Positions 26,356 to 37,884 of a stretch of 64,000 nt of DNA are shown one piece after another. A program made the position numbers and the translations under genes. Source of the stretch: Blastomyces gilchristii SLH14081 (lineage: Eukaryota > Ascomycota > Eurotiomycetes > Onygenales > Ajellomycetaceae); the NCBI RefSeq assembly GCF_000003855.2, contig NW_003101678.1:557493-621492 (forward strand), in the 5' to 3' direction. The notes beneath the pieces were generated by a model, which ran no database searches, was not told where the DNA came from, and saw nothing but the letters and a program-made list of their open reading frames with translations. Numbering within the stretch: the stretch's first letter is position 1; the number at the start of each line of letters is the position of its first letter.

Positions 26356-29300
26356 ATGGTCAAGTACGTTATACAACTCCCTCCTCTACTAGAACACCTA
26401 TTCCAATATCTTCAATGTCTCTATAATGCTGTTTCTCATTGCTATTGAGAATGGCTTGTGTATCCTCTTTCCCCCCCCCCCCCGCTCGTCTGGCTACTGC
26501 TGGTGGTGTTTTTTTTTTTTTGTGGGTGATGTGGGTGGCTTTCTTATGCTGACAAATGTCTCTCTCCCACAGCTTCACCGTCGAGGAGGTACGCTAAATC
26601 TCTCTCTCTCTCACATACTCACTCCCTGGCAATGGCCTCATACCTCATACGGCTGCGTAGGGCCTGGTGTCCATATCACATGTCATGATAGATGGAGCAC
26701 TGGTGTTAAAAATGGCAGCGGGGAACTAATGATGTGTTGTTGTTCTACTATAGATCCGTCAATTGATGGACCGTCCGGCCAACATCCGGAACATGTGCGT
26801 CATTGCTCACGGTATGTCGTCTCTTTTGGTTCTTATATAGGCATTGAAAGTATACGTTGCTAACGCACAGTGTATAGTCGATCACGGTAAATCCACTTTG
26901 ACCGACTCTCTGGTCCAGCGTGCTGGTATTATCTCCGCCGCAAAGGCCGGTGAGGCCCGTTTCACAGACACCCGTCAGGACGAGCAGGACCGTGGTATCA
27001 CCATCAAGTCTACCGCCATCTCCCTCTATGCACATCTGCGGGATGAAGATGATCTCAAGGATATCCCCCAAAAAGTCGATGGAAATGAGTTCTTGATCAA
27101 CTTGATCGATTCCCCCGGTCACGTTGACTTCTCCTCTGAGGTCACTGCTGCTCTTCGTGTCACTGACGGTGCTCTCGTCGTCGTCGACTGTGTCTCTGGT
27201 GTCTGTGTTCAGACCGAGACTGTCCTCCGACAGGCCCTTGGTGAGCGTATCAAGCCCGTCTGTATCATCAACAAGGTCGACCGTGCCCTCCTTGAGCTGC
27301 AGGTTAGCAAGGAAGATCTGTACCAGTCGTTCTCGAGAACAATCGAATCCGTCAACGTCATCATCGCTACCTACTTCGACAAGGCTCTCGGTGATGTCCA
27401 GGTCTACCCTTACAAGGGAACTGTTGCTTTCGGTTCCGGTCTCCACGGCTGGGCTTTCACTGTCCGACAGTTCGCTGTCAGGTATGCCAAGAAGTTCGGT
27501 GTTGACCGAAACAAGATGATGGAGCGTCTCTGGGTATGTTGCTTGTCATTTATCATTAAAAAAAAAATTATTTTATTATTTTATTATCATAATAACCATT
27601 ACTAACCCAATGTTTAGGGCGACAACTACTTCAACCCCAAGACCAAGAAGTGGACCAAGGTTGGCGAATATGAGGGCAAGCCTCTTGAGCGTGCTTTCAA
27701 CCAGTTCATCCTCGACCCCATCTTCAAGATCTTCAATGCCATCACACACTCAAAGAAGGAGGAGATCAGCACCCTCCTCGAGAAGCTCGAGATCAAGCTT
27801 GCTTCTGATGAACAGGATCTGGAAGGCAAGCCTCTTCTCAAGGTTGTCATGAAGAAATTCCTGCCCGCTGCCGATGCCCTTATGGAGATGATGGTGCTCC
27901 ACCTCCCCTCCCCAATCACTGCCCAGAAATACCGTGCCGAGACTCTGTACGAAGGCCCCGCGGATGATGAGGTCTGCATTGGTATCCGTGACTGCGACCC
28001 CAAGGCTCCTCTCATGCTTTACGTCTCGAAGATGGTGCCGACCTCTGATAAGGGTCGTTTCTACGCTTTTGGTCGTGTCTTCGCTGGTACCATCCGCTCT
28101 GGTCTCAAGGTCCGCATCCAGGGCCCCAACTACGTTCCTGGCCGCAAGGAGGACTTGTTCATCAAGGCTATCCAGCGTACCATTCTCATGATGGGCCGTT
28201 TCATCGAGCCAATTGACGATGTGCCTGCTGGTAACATTCTCGGGTTGGTCGGTGTCGATCAGTTCTTGCTCAAGTCCGGTACCCTCACCACCAGCGAGAC
28301 TGCCCACAACCTCAAAGTCATGAAATTCTCCGTCTCCCCCGTCGTGCAACGCTCCGTCGAAGTCAAGAATGCCAATGACCTGCCCAAGCTCGTCGAAGGT
28401 CTCAAGCGTCTGTCCAAGTCTGATCCTTGCGTCCTGACCTACATCTCCGAGTCTGGTGAGCACGTCGTCGCCGGTGCCGGTGAATTGCATTTGGAAATTT
28501 GCTTGAAGGATCTTGAAGAAGACCATGCTGGCGTTCCCCTCCGTGTTTCCGACCCGGTCGTTTCTTACCGCGAGACTGTCGGTGGAACCTCCAGCATTAC
28601 TGCTCTCTCCAAGTCCCCCAACAAGCACAACCGTCTCTACGTGACCGCAGAGCCCTTGGCCGAGGAAGTTTCCAAAGACATCGAGAGCGGCAAGATCGGT
28701 CCTCGTGATGACTTCAAGGCTCGCGCCCGTATTCTCGCTGACGACCATGGCTGGGACGTCACCGACGCCCGTAAAATCTGGTGTTTCGGCCCCGACACCA
28801 ATGGCGCCAACTTGCTCGTTGACCAAACCAAGGCTGTCCAATACCTCAACGAAATCAAGGACTCCGTTGTCTCCGGCTTCCAATGGGCCACCCGTGAAGG
28901 TCCCATTGCCGAGGAGCCAATGCGCTCCGTCCGCTTCAACATCCTCGATGTCACCCTGCACGCCGACGCCATCCACCGCGGTGGCGGACAGATCATCCCC
29001 ACCGCCCGCCGTGTCCTGTACGCTGCTACCCTCCTCGCAGATCCGGGTATTCTAGAACCCGTCTTCTTGGTCGAGATCCAAGTGCCAGAACAGGCCATGG
29101 GCGGCATCTACGGTGTCCTCACCCGGCGTCGTGGCCACGTCTTCTCCGAGGAGCAGAGACCAGGAACCCCACTATTCACTATCAAGGCATACCTACCCGT
29201 CAACGAGTCCTTCGGCTTCCCTGCCGACCTGCGTGGCGCGACTGGTGGACAGGCGTTCCCGCAATCTGTCTTCGATCACTGGCAGATCTTGCCCGGTGGT

Positions 29301-29500
29301 TCGCCGCTGGATGTTACCACGAAGCCTGGTCAGGTTGTTACGGAGATGCGGAAGAGGAAGGGTATTAAGGAGGTTGTTCCTGGTGTTGAGAACGTGAGTT
29401 TTTCCTTTTCCCTTTTTCCTTTTTACTCATACTATTTCATAAGTTCTTTGACTAATTTCATTCTTCCCTTTCTCGTTTCTAGTACTACGACAAATTGTAA
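26356..29500 (+). CDS. EFT2: Translation elongation factor 2 (eEF2)
   Basis: Six exons: 26356-26363, 26573-26588, 26754-26811, 26878-27533, 27618-29393 and 29483-29500, giving 843 residues, the normal eEF2 length. The first two exons are 8 and 16 nt and encode only MVNFTVEE; the last encodes YYDKL plus the stop. eEF2 is the GTPase that moves tRNAs and mRNA through the ribosome after peptide bond formation. GTPase motifs are AHVDHGKST (26-34), the RGITIKST switch, DSPGHVDF and NKVDR. Domain IV carries [12 protein letters not shown], in which His699 is the residue converted to diphthamide, the target of diphtheria-type ADP-ribosylation. Residue 23 is Cys where I recall Ser in most eEF2 proteins (MSVIAHVDHG). 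Strong C-ending codon preference (GTC, ATC, AAC, AAG) marks high expression and also creates long antisense open frames. Five introns, concentrated at the 5' end, may enhance expression. Confidence 0.98.
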
Positions 29501-30619
29501 AAAAAGGGCTGAATTTCAAAATTCTCTCTTCCCACGATGGAAAATAAAAATTTCCCAGATAAATAGAAACTGAACACCACTAACTGGAGGGTCAACAAAT
29601 TTCAAAAAAAAAAAATTAAAAATTAAAAATTAAAAAAATTTAAAAAAAAAAATAATAATAATAATCATGATATCCGGAATCTTTAGTCCCCTCCACCCTC
29701 TCTCTTCACCCCTTCTCTTTCTTCATAACGATATTCGACGATTTGTTTTTTGTAAGAAAGAAACCAGAAAAAAATTCCTTACATTATTTGTCTGTGTGCG
29801 ATTTGTCTTAGTTTTAACTTTTTTTTTAACTACTTCTTTTTATTTTTGTTAACTATTGAAGTTCCATTTTCCCTTTTAATTAAGTTGTAGAAAAAAGTAA
29901 ATAAAATAAATAAATAGGCAGAGAAGCATATCTATCTACCCGTGGCCAATTTGCTTGAAGAAAAAAAAAACAATGTAAAAAGAAATAAAAACAACCATCA
30001 ACAGCAATGACTAATCTAAGCGACGTACCACGTGATATGACATTCGCGCAACTTTGAACTTTGGTTGGCGGCAAATGGAGAACTTGAACTGATGAGCGTC
30101 GACAACAAGAACGGCACAGTCTGAAAGGATAAAACAAGGCCAAAGGGGATAACTTAAGCATAACAATGACAATGACCGGAATGCCTGCTTGTCTTTTTCA
30201 GGAATAAAAACAAGAAACATATCCTCCATCAATTGTTCTGTCTACGGACCAACCCCACATCGACATTTTTAACGCACTCCCGTTACCCTCCCGCGTCGCC
30301 GCGTTTGACCTAGGTTTGAGCGGGAAGAAGGAAAGGAAAGGGAAAGGGAAAAGAAAGGAAAGGAAAAAGGAGAGACTTGGATGAAATTCCCGTCATCCTC
30401 TTGAAGCAACGGTTCAGGTGGGAAACACGTACCGTGCGTGACACCTTACCTTCCGCGCAACAGTCGTTACATATATCACCGACCGACGAAGAGCGAACTC
30501 CTTTTCGTATTCCCCCCATCTTCTATCATCATCGCGGGTGCGCCAGAGAGTACAGGACAAAAGAGGAGGGGGCAAGACCTAGCGAGCAACCGAGGACATC
30601 ACAAAACCCAAGGAACGCG

Positions 30620-30651
<32 letters not shown>

Positions 30652-30832
30652 ATATTTAAATTCCGTGACGAGCCTGTCTTTTCCCACCGGAATTACCGAT
30701 CGTTACCTTCTGTTCCCCGATACATATATATATTCGACATTCAGAACAAACTCCATTGTCTTCCGCCCTTTATTTTCGCATAGCTGCAGGGTCGCTTCTT
30801 CTTTTGTACAACCGAGAAAAAAGCGCTTAAAC
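29501..30832. other. eEF2 3' region and leader of the RBM26-like gene
   Basis: The eEF2 stop is followed by A-rich DNA with repeated TTAAAAA units (about 29607-29662). The right half is the promoter and leader of the next gene, with a purine-rich GGAAAG block (30320-30372) and a run of about 28 A at about 30620-30647. Short frames here show no coding evidence. Confidence 0.5.
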
Positions 30833-33800
30833 ATGCAGTTTACGGAGGAGCAGGCGGCTGGGGTGAAGGCGTGGGTTGTGAAGAGGCTGGAGGATATGTC
30901 CGTGTTTTATTCCATTGCTCTTCTACCATTTTTCTTCCCGGGAGCACCCGTTCCGTGGTGCTTTGGTGAAGAATGCATTTCTAGAAACGGTGAATACTAA
31001 TTTTAACTTTTTCCGCCTTTGCCAGATCCGATGCGGACTCCGATGTATTGGCAGATTATGTGCTCGCTTTGATCCGCTCTGATGCCCCCGATGAAGATAT
31101 ACGGAAAGCCTCAGTGGAGAATTTGGAGGATTTCTTGAAAGAGAGTCAGTAGTTTTTTACCTACTCCTTATAAAGCACGTCCTCAACTTGTCTAACTCTC
31201 TTTTCGGTCTTCGATATTTAGATACCGCCACCTTCGTCGATGAGATCTTTGCCAAATTCAACCCCAAAAAACCTGAACCTGTTCCAGCACAAGTTCAAAA
31301 AACGGGCCTGCAGCAACCTCCAGAAACCTCCACTTCCAATTTGGACGCTGCACCACAGCAGCCACAGCAACCACCATCACAGTCCATGCCACCCTTTGCG
31401 CAGACACAACCCATTACCCTTGGAACGATGCCCATGACTCCATTTGGCCACGGACAAACCCCCGCCGGCCCCGACCAACAAACCAGAGGCGGCGCCAGCT
31501 CAGCATCGAACTTCCATCGAAAACGCGCCTTCAACGAAGGTCCACAGGCCGGCGAGGACTATGATTCACATTACAACCTTGCCGATCGACCGTTCAAATC
31601 CATGCGGGGTCGCCGTGGTGGGCGCGGGGATGGTCGTATGGTTATAAATAATAATATTAGCAACGGGCGAGCCGGCCCTGTACATCTAAACCCGCCGCAG
31701 CAGCGCCAACAACAACAGCAGCAGCAGCAGCAGCAGCAACAGCAACAACAACAGGCCCGCGGCGGGTTCCAGCAAATGCCTCCTGTTCCCCCGCCGACTG
31801 GATTTCCCCCCTTCAACCCCAGCGATCCCATTGCGGCCATGATGACCCTACAGGCGATGGGGTTCCCGCAGATACCCGGCATGCCTCCGCTTCCTCAACT
31901 GCCCACGACGGCGAACGCGCCGGGCCCCAACCAGATGTCTGCGGCGGGTGCTGCTGTTTCGCCGCCCGCGCCGCCGGCTAGTATCCCGCAGAGATGTAGG
32001 GATTATGACACACAGGGGTTTTGTGTGTTGGGGAGTACGTGTCCGTACCAGCATGGGACGGATCATTTGGTGGCACCGGCGAGAGATGATGGTAAATATC
32101 TTATTTTTTTTCTTTTTTTCTTTACTCTTTTAGAATTGGGAAACTTTCATTTGCTGATATATTTTTTGTTATTGTAGCAGAATATGATCCGACGAAATCC
32201 AATATTGTCATGGATAGACCGCGGAGTTCGAGTGCTACAAACGGCCAGGGCTTAGCTGGGCCTTCACGGGGTGGTGATCGGGGCGGGCGAGGGCGTGGCC
32301 GTGGTAGGGGAGATAGAGGCGGCTTCAGTGGTCCACGACGGAATCGTGCGGAATTTTCACAAGCCGGACCAAATGAGGATAGATCGATTACCACGATTGT
32401 CGTCGAGCAGATCCCGGAGGATAAATTTGACGAGACCATCGTGCGCGATTTCTTTTCTGAGTTTGGTAATGTTGTCGAGGTTACTATGCAGCCGTATAAA
32501 CACTTAGCCCTTGTGAAGTACGACAGCTGGGCTTCAGCACGGCGTGCCTGGGCTAGCCCGAAAGTAATCTTCGACAACCGGTTTGTGAAAGTCTATTGGT
32601 ACAAGCCGGGATCCAAAGCTGACACAAACGGAGCCGGCGGCCATCATCCTCAATCCCCATTAGCTAACAAGCCAGATGAGAAACCCTTTGACCCGGAGGA
32701 ATTCGAGAAGCAACAAGCCGAAGCGCAACGGCTGCACGAGGAGAAGATGAAGAAACGGAAGGAGACCGAGGAAGCCAGATTAACCCTCGAGAAGCAGAAG
32801 GAGGATCTCCTGAAGAGACACCAAGAGGAGAAGGCGAAATTATCCCAACGACTCGGCTCGTCTCAACAGCAGCAGCAGCAGCATGAAACAGACGGAACGA
32901 ACGGCGCCTCACCTGCACCCGGCGATTCATCTATGGCAGAAGCATCGTCGTCATCTCCACATGGAGAGGAAAACGTCAGCGAACAGACGAAGTCATTGCG
33001 TGCGCAGCTTGCGGCGCTTGAGGCAGAAGCTAAAAGCCTAGGCCTCGATCCGGCGCTGTCGGACTCGCAGTACCCGGCGCGGGGCGGCCGTGGGAGGGGA
33101 TGGGTTGGTGGTTATCGGGGTGGGCGAGGTGCCTTTGCGCCCCGTGGCCGTGGGGGTTACGATCCTTCGCTCCGGGGTGTTGGGACATATCGAGGCCGAG
33201 GCGGCGTGCGAGGGCGGGGTGGTGTGCTACGGCTTGACAATCGGCCAAGACGCGTTGCCGTATCTGGTGTTGTGTTTAATCCTGAGAAGGATGAGGCGCT
33301 GAGGCAGTTTCTTCTGGTATGTATTTTTTTTTTTTTTTTTTCATATGTAACAACCCGTCCATTACAAACATCTCTAGATAGGCTCTAAGGGAAAAAACAA
33401 AAGAAAAATAAAGGAAGGAAAAAGAAACTAACACCTTCCCACAGGGCATCGGCGAATACGAATCTATAGAACCAAACCCCGACCAACCCGATTCCCAAAT
33501 CGTCTCTTTCAAAGACCGCTACGTCGCCGAGAAGCTCATGTACGGCACCACCGACATCCCATCGGTGGGCAAAGTTGAGTTCTCATGGGTCGCCAATGCG
33601 CCCTCGACGCCAGGGACCCGTGACGGTTCCGTATTTGCGCCACCGCTTCTACAACAGCAGCAGGAGCAGCAACAGGGGCACGGGAGTGGACATGGGCATG
33701 CGGCAAAGAAGGAAGACGAGGAGGATACGCATATGGGTAATAATGGTGTTTCGGGTAACGAGAGTGATCCGATGATGCTGCGGAAGGATGCGGGGGGTCA

Positions 33801-33855
33801 ACATGAGGTTGATTATGACGTGGCGGAGATGGATGATACCTGGGCAGTTGAGTGA
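30833..33855 (+). CDS. RBM26/27-like CCCH zinc finger and RRM protein
   Basis: Five exons: 30833-30897, 31026-31144, 31222-32091, 32178-33316 and 33445-33855, giving 867 residues. The N-terminus (about 1-75) is a PWI-like helical domain (WVVKRLEDISDADSDVLADY). A Pro/Gln/Gly-rich linker with 16 consecutive Gln follows. A CCCH finger with spacing C-x8-C-x5-C-x3-H is near residue 320. An RGG-rich patch precedes an RRM at about 420-492 (TTIVVEQIPEDKFDE, HLALVKYDSWASAR). A charged coiled coil, a second RGG-rich patch and a C-terminal RRM-like piece (VSFKDRYVAEKLMYG, VEFSWV) follow. This order matches metazoan RBM26/27 and fission yeast Rmn1, nuclear proteins that connect to the RNA-exosome adaptor MTREC/PAXT. 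Role in RNA surveillance is inferred from those homologues. Exon 4 has two possible acceptors 3 nt apart. The identification is good; the first intron donor (gtccgt) is the weakest splice call. Confidence 0.9.
31707..31754 (+). repeat. CAA/CAG repeat encoding 16 Gln
   Basis: A 48-bp mixed CAA/CAG run inside exon 3 of the RBM26-like gene, in frame for glutamine. Interrupting CAA codons flank a pure CAG core. The length is likely to vary between strains. Confidence 0.9.
32175..32180 (+). other. Tandem NAGNAG splice acceptor
   Basis: The intron starting at 32092 ends in TAGCAG. Using the first AG adds GCA-GAA (Ala-Glu); using the second gives GAA (Glu) alone. Both keep the frame, so two proteins differing by one residue can be made. 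Confidence 0.7.
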
Positions 33856-35117
33856 AGGAAGGAAGTTGATGGGTTGAGATACATAATTTTCCTCCTTCTT
33901 TCTCTTCATCTATGATCATTGTTACTACTAGCTTATACATTTTCTTTTTTTCTCTCTCTTTTTCCCATTTACTGATATTACTAGAATTGTGTAGGTATTT
34001 GCTTCGTGATATTTTGTTGTTTCCGTTCTCATTTCTATTATCTACTAACTCTGTATTCTATCGCTGTCTTCAGGAAGAGAAAAGATTTATTTTCGGTGGT
34101 TGCTATTTCTTTTTATATCTTTTATTTTTTATTTTTTTGCAATCTCTTTCTCCCTAGTGTTGCTATTTACTCCATCCGTTTCCCTTTCAGCTCCTCATCC
34201 TCTCGCTGCCCGTTTCCAGTCGCAAACTTTTGTATTTATAATGTAGAATTCTACCCCAAGCTGGTCCAGGCGCTTATATATATCGACATCGAGATTAATC
34301 AGCGCATTAGGCCAGTACTTATGCATTCTCAGTTCTTCTACTGAAGACGATACGCACGTAAATAGACCTGCTGCTGTCCTTCAGTGGGAGAGAAATACCG
34401 GATAGAATCCCATCTCTATAACTAGTGGGTGCAGAGGAGAGGTAAGATATGTTGGTATACATATACTCCTCAGACGAAAAGAGCGGGGAGCTGCACCGAT
34501 TTGTACTCCGTAGTCAGCTTGGGTTTCAGGCCAGGGATTGATTATGATCGTCTGAGAATGAGATATGGGCAGTTACGCCGGACAAGGGGCCTAATAAAAG
34601 AACGTTAGTTGCTTATAGAGTCCGTCCATTTGGCTTAGACACCGTAGTCTGTTAATTGCCTCTCAAGCCAAAACAGAACAGTCCAAGGAGGAAATATTCC
34701 CCTGGCAGCGGCCCATCCCTCGCTCCAATAATGTGTACTCCGTAGCTCCTGTATAGTTACGTTACCCCGCTGTCCAAGAGTTTGCCAAGCGGGGAGATTG
34801 GGTCTCCATCTTCCGACAAATATATATCTATCATGTATATGTATATATATAAATATATATAATAATAATAGTATCTATATATACCCGGACACATATCCCC
34901 AGCTCATAAAAGTGGTTGTCTTTCGCCCTTCCCAAGTACCTAGCAGCTATTTTCCTCACTCCTACAGTAGCACTCTTCAACATCATAAACGCAGTTCGAT
35001 AGCTACTTGTCTCCTCTACATTCCCGTGGAGAGTGTGTCTTCTTTAGAACTTCGGGAAAGGACCCCATGAGGTATATAATATAGACGCGCCAGCCTCATA
35101 ATAACAATACCCGAGCC
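33856..35117. other. Intergenic region
   Basis: This holds the T-rich 3' region of the RBM26-like gene and the promoter of the short-chain dehydrogenase. Two exact TACTCCGTA motifs occur, at 34504-34512 and 34736-34744, and an AT dinucleotide-rich block lies at 34820-34885. No gene is seen. Confidence 0.5.
34504..34744. repeat. Pair of TACTCCGTA motifs
   Basis: Exact copies at 34504-34512 and 34736-34744. Other exact copies or complements are at 25437-25445, 51104-51112, 53441-53449 (within an intron) and 57652-57660. None falls in a coding exon. Confidence 0.75.
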
Positions 35118-36802
35118 ATGTCTGCGCGTCTCCAGGGCAAAGTCGCCGTTATCACAGGTAGTTCAAATGGGATCGGGAGGGGTATTGCGTTAAGATATGC
35201 TGCTGAGGGTGCCTACGTTGTCTGCTCAGATCTCGACCCCGCGCCGAAAGGTATGTTTGTTTTAACTTGTTCTCTTGTCACTCTTTGCTCGAAATGAATG
35301 CCTGGGTTTCGCATTTTGTTATTACCCTTGGTTGAGGTCAGGACGTATGAATCAGACTCCATTGGGTCAAGAAAACTCAAGCGTTTTGGGCTTGTAAATA
35401 GCCAGTTCAAAGGGCTTTTTCATGAAAATAGCCGTAGTTACCTGAAAAGCGCCTCGGTACTTTTGCCCTTCGCTCGTACCGACCATGCTACTTTTATTTC
35501 AACCAGGCACGCATCAATTGGATATACTATCAGGTTCAGCTGCTTTGCATAAATATCACAAAGCCATCGCACCCCGTCCACACAGCACTCTCAAGGGGAA
35601 GGAATCAGATAACCGCTAACACCCATTTTGACACAGGTGATGGTGACAAACCCACCCACGAAGCCATAAATGAAACATACCCTGTCGTTCTAGGCAGTAT
35701 AGGCGCAACTCGTGCTGTATTCGTCAAAGCGGACGCCTCCGTTTCCGATGATGTAGAAACCCTGGTTAAGGAGTGCGTGAAAGCATTTGGAAGGTTGGAT
35801 ATGTAGGTCTTCTCCCACCCCCCCCCCCCCCCCCCGCGGACCTCAATACAACCAACTGTCTTCCACTGAGGCCCCCCTTTCTCTACACCCAACAACCACC
35901 GCCTTGCTTTTTTTACCTTGTGCAAGTAGTCGTAAGGCGAAAAGAAAAATCAAGTGTGAACAGCGCGCTAACAAAATGAAAACCATCAAATATTTATACG
36001 TGTATATAGTATGGTCAACAATGCCGGTATGACCCACGCAGGGCACCAAACTGCCGGAGCCCGTATTCATGAAACCCCCGAGGGGTCCTGGGATAGGGTC
36101 ATGGGCCTCAACGGGAAGGGCGTTTGGCTTGGATGCAGTAAGTTTGTATATATATATATATACATAGACACCGCATCCCATCGTTCCATCACAATGCAAT
36201 GCAACCAACCCCGTTATGTATAAATAATGCAATCTGACCAAAAAACCCACAAACGAAAGAATTCGCCGCGAAGCATATGCTAGCCCAGGACCCCCATCCG
36301 AGCGGTGATAGGGGCTGGATTATCAACATGGCCTCCGTATACGGGAGCGTTGGCGCAGCGAGCTCCAGTACGTACTCCGCATCGAAGCACGCGGTGGTTG
36401 GGATCACAAAGTCTGTGGCTTTGGAATATGCGAAGGATAGAATGTGTGTTCCCCCTTTTCTTTATTCCCCTTCAGTTTCTTCAAGCTATCCCCTGATTAA
36501 ATTTCCGACTTTCTAATAATAATAATGATAATAATAATAATAATAAACAAATACATAGTCACGTAAACGCCCTCGCCCCAGGATGGGTAGAGACAGGTCT
36601 TATCAAGCCCTTCGCGGATGCCGCCAGCGAGAACCCTCTCAGGCGGGCATTCCACGCCCACCTAGTCTCAATGCATCCGTTTGATGCGCGGTTGGGCAGA
36701 GAGGAGGATATCACGGGTGCCGCAGTGTTTTTGGCGTCGGATGATGCCAGATGGATGACGGGGACTACGTTGGCAGTTGACGGGGGGTATGTGGCGCATT
36801 GA
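35118..36802 (+). CDS. Short-chain dehydrogenase/reductase (classical SDR)
   Basis: Five exons: 35118-35250, 35637-35802, 36010-36137, 36260-36443 and 36559-36802, giving 284 residues. Cofactor-binding TGSSNGIG is at residues 13-20, with Asp in SDLDP after the second strand, which favours NAD(H) over NADP(H). The structural NNAG is at 103-106 and catalytic Tyr181-x3-Lys185 sits in STYSASKHA, with the preceding [11 protein letters not shown] supplying the catalytic Ser. The C-terminal part has [11 protein letters not shown] and ends DGGYVAH, as in FabG-like and glucose-dehydrogenase-like SDRs. The substrate cannot be told. The first intron is long (386 bp) and the second contains a run of 18 C. 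The third acceptor (gaaag) lacks a good pyrimidine tract but keeps the frame and the expected sequence. Neighbours give no pathway hint. Confidence 0.92.
35818..35835. repeat. Poly-C run inside an SDR intron
   Basis: Eighteen consecutive C, 15 bp after the donor of intron 2 of the dehydrogenase gene. Its length is prone to error or slippage. Confidence 0.85.
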
Positions 36803-37884
36803 GCGGGGTTGAGATGGGACTAGATGAGATATAGAAGGGGTGGAATGGGGTGCGATGGGATGGGTGGGTGCAAACGCGGTGTGGTCGATATAGATGGGCC
36901 CCAACCCCCGTCATAGCACTATGAGATCAGAGTCAGTGAGATGAGAGAAACGTTACACATATGTAGCCAAATGAGTAAAGCCCAAGCCAATTGAATGATT
37001 TTGACTGGCAGGAGAATTAACTAGTGGTGATAGTTTTGAAAAACTTCACAGCATTCCAGAACAGTGACCTTACTCCAAAACTCCCAAAAGCAGGGAGGGC
37101 ATAGAAAAGAAAGAAAACTCAAAACCAAGCACAAGTGCCTAAATAAACCGTAGAATAGCCACAGAAAGAGAAAATTAGCAAGGCACTAGAAATATAGCGG
37201 ATGCATGCACATATATTATAAGTATTCAAGGCCGGTGATCAAGGAGCTTTTCATATTAAACAATGCAAAACAGAAAATAGACAGATAAGCCGGAGTCATC
37301 ACAAGTGTACATACACAATGCATGCATAGCGGTACAGTTCAAAATTGAAAGAAGGTAAGAAGTGAGAGATCAAAAATACGGGTCATATCAGTTCTGTCAT
37401 ATCACGTCATATCGGGTCGTCATGTTTCGCGGTGAAGAAAATAATCAAAAAACATATGTACACACCATGAAACGGGATATAAAAAGAATATTCAAACGAA
37501 TTTCGCAAAGAAGGAAATATATATCCTCAGGTGGAGAAGGGTAATTCCAGGTTTATTTTGTTGCTGGGTTTAAATTCCTGGCTGGATGAGGTCGAGAAAG
37601 GATAATGAGAGGGGAACGAGGTTGTTCCCACAGTAAGACTTTAAAAAACAAGAGGATAGGGAGCGTAGTGGGATCGTTGTTTCATAAGCGGAAATCGACC
37701 TCAAAGAACAGGTCCAGTCCGAGCTCTAACGTGAAAGAAGACTACTTTCTCTCCTCTTAAAACGTTCCGCTGTTCTCTTGGAAGGAAAATAACGGTAAAT
37801 TCCCGCCACCAGGAAAAAGAAACCGTTAGCTCAACAACATCAGTAACCTTTCCTAGATATATCGGTGGTCGGGGCTTCAAAAAT
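36803..37884. other. Convergent intergenic region
   Basis: This lies between the stops of the dehydrogenase (+) and the Whi5-like gene (-). Three copies of GTCATATC occur within 32 bp (37382-37413). The rest is A-rich and shows no gene. Confidence 0.5.

Noticed and set aside
26748..27446. 232-codon minus-strand frame over the eEF2 GTPase domain
   Set aside because: It crosses eEF2 exon-intron boundaries and mirrors its codon bias.
27750..28976. 408-codon open frame on the minus strand over eEF2
   Set aside because: It is antisense to eEF2 and arises from strong codon bias in the real gene; it has no domain of its own.
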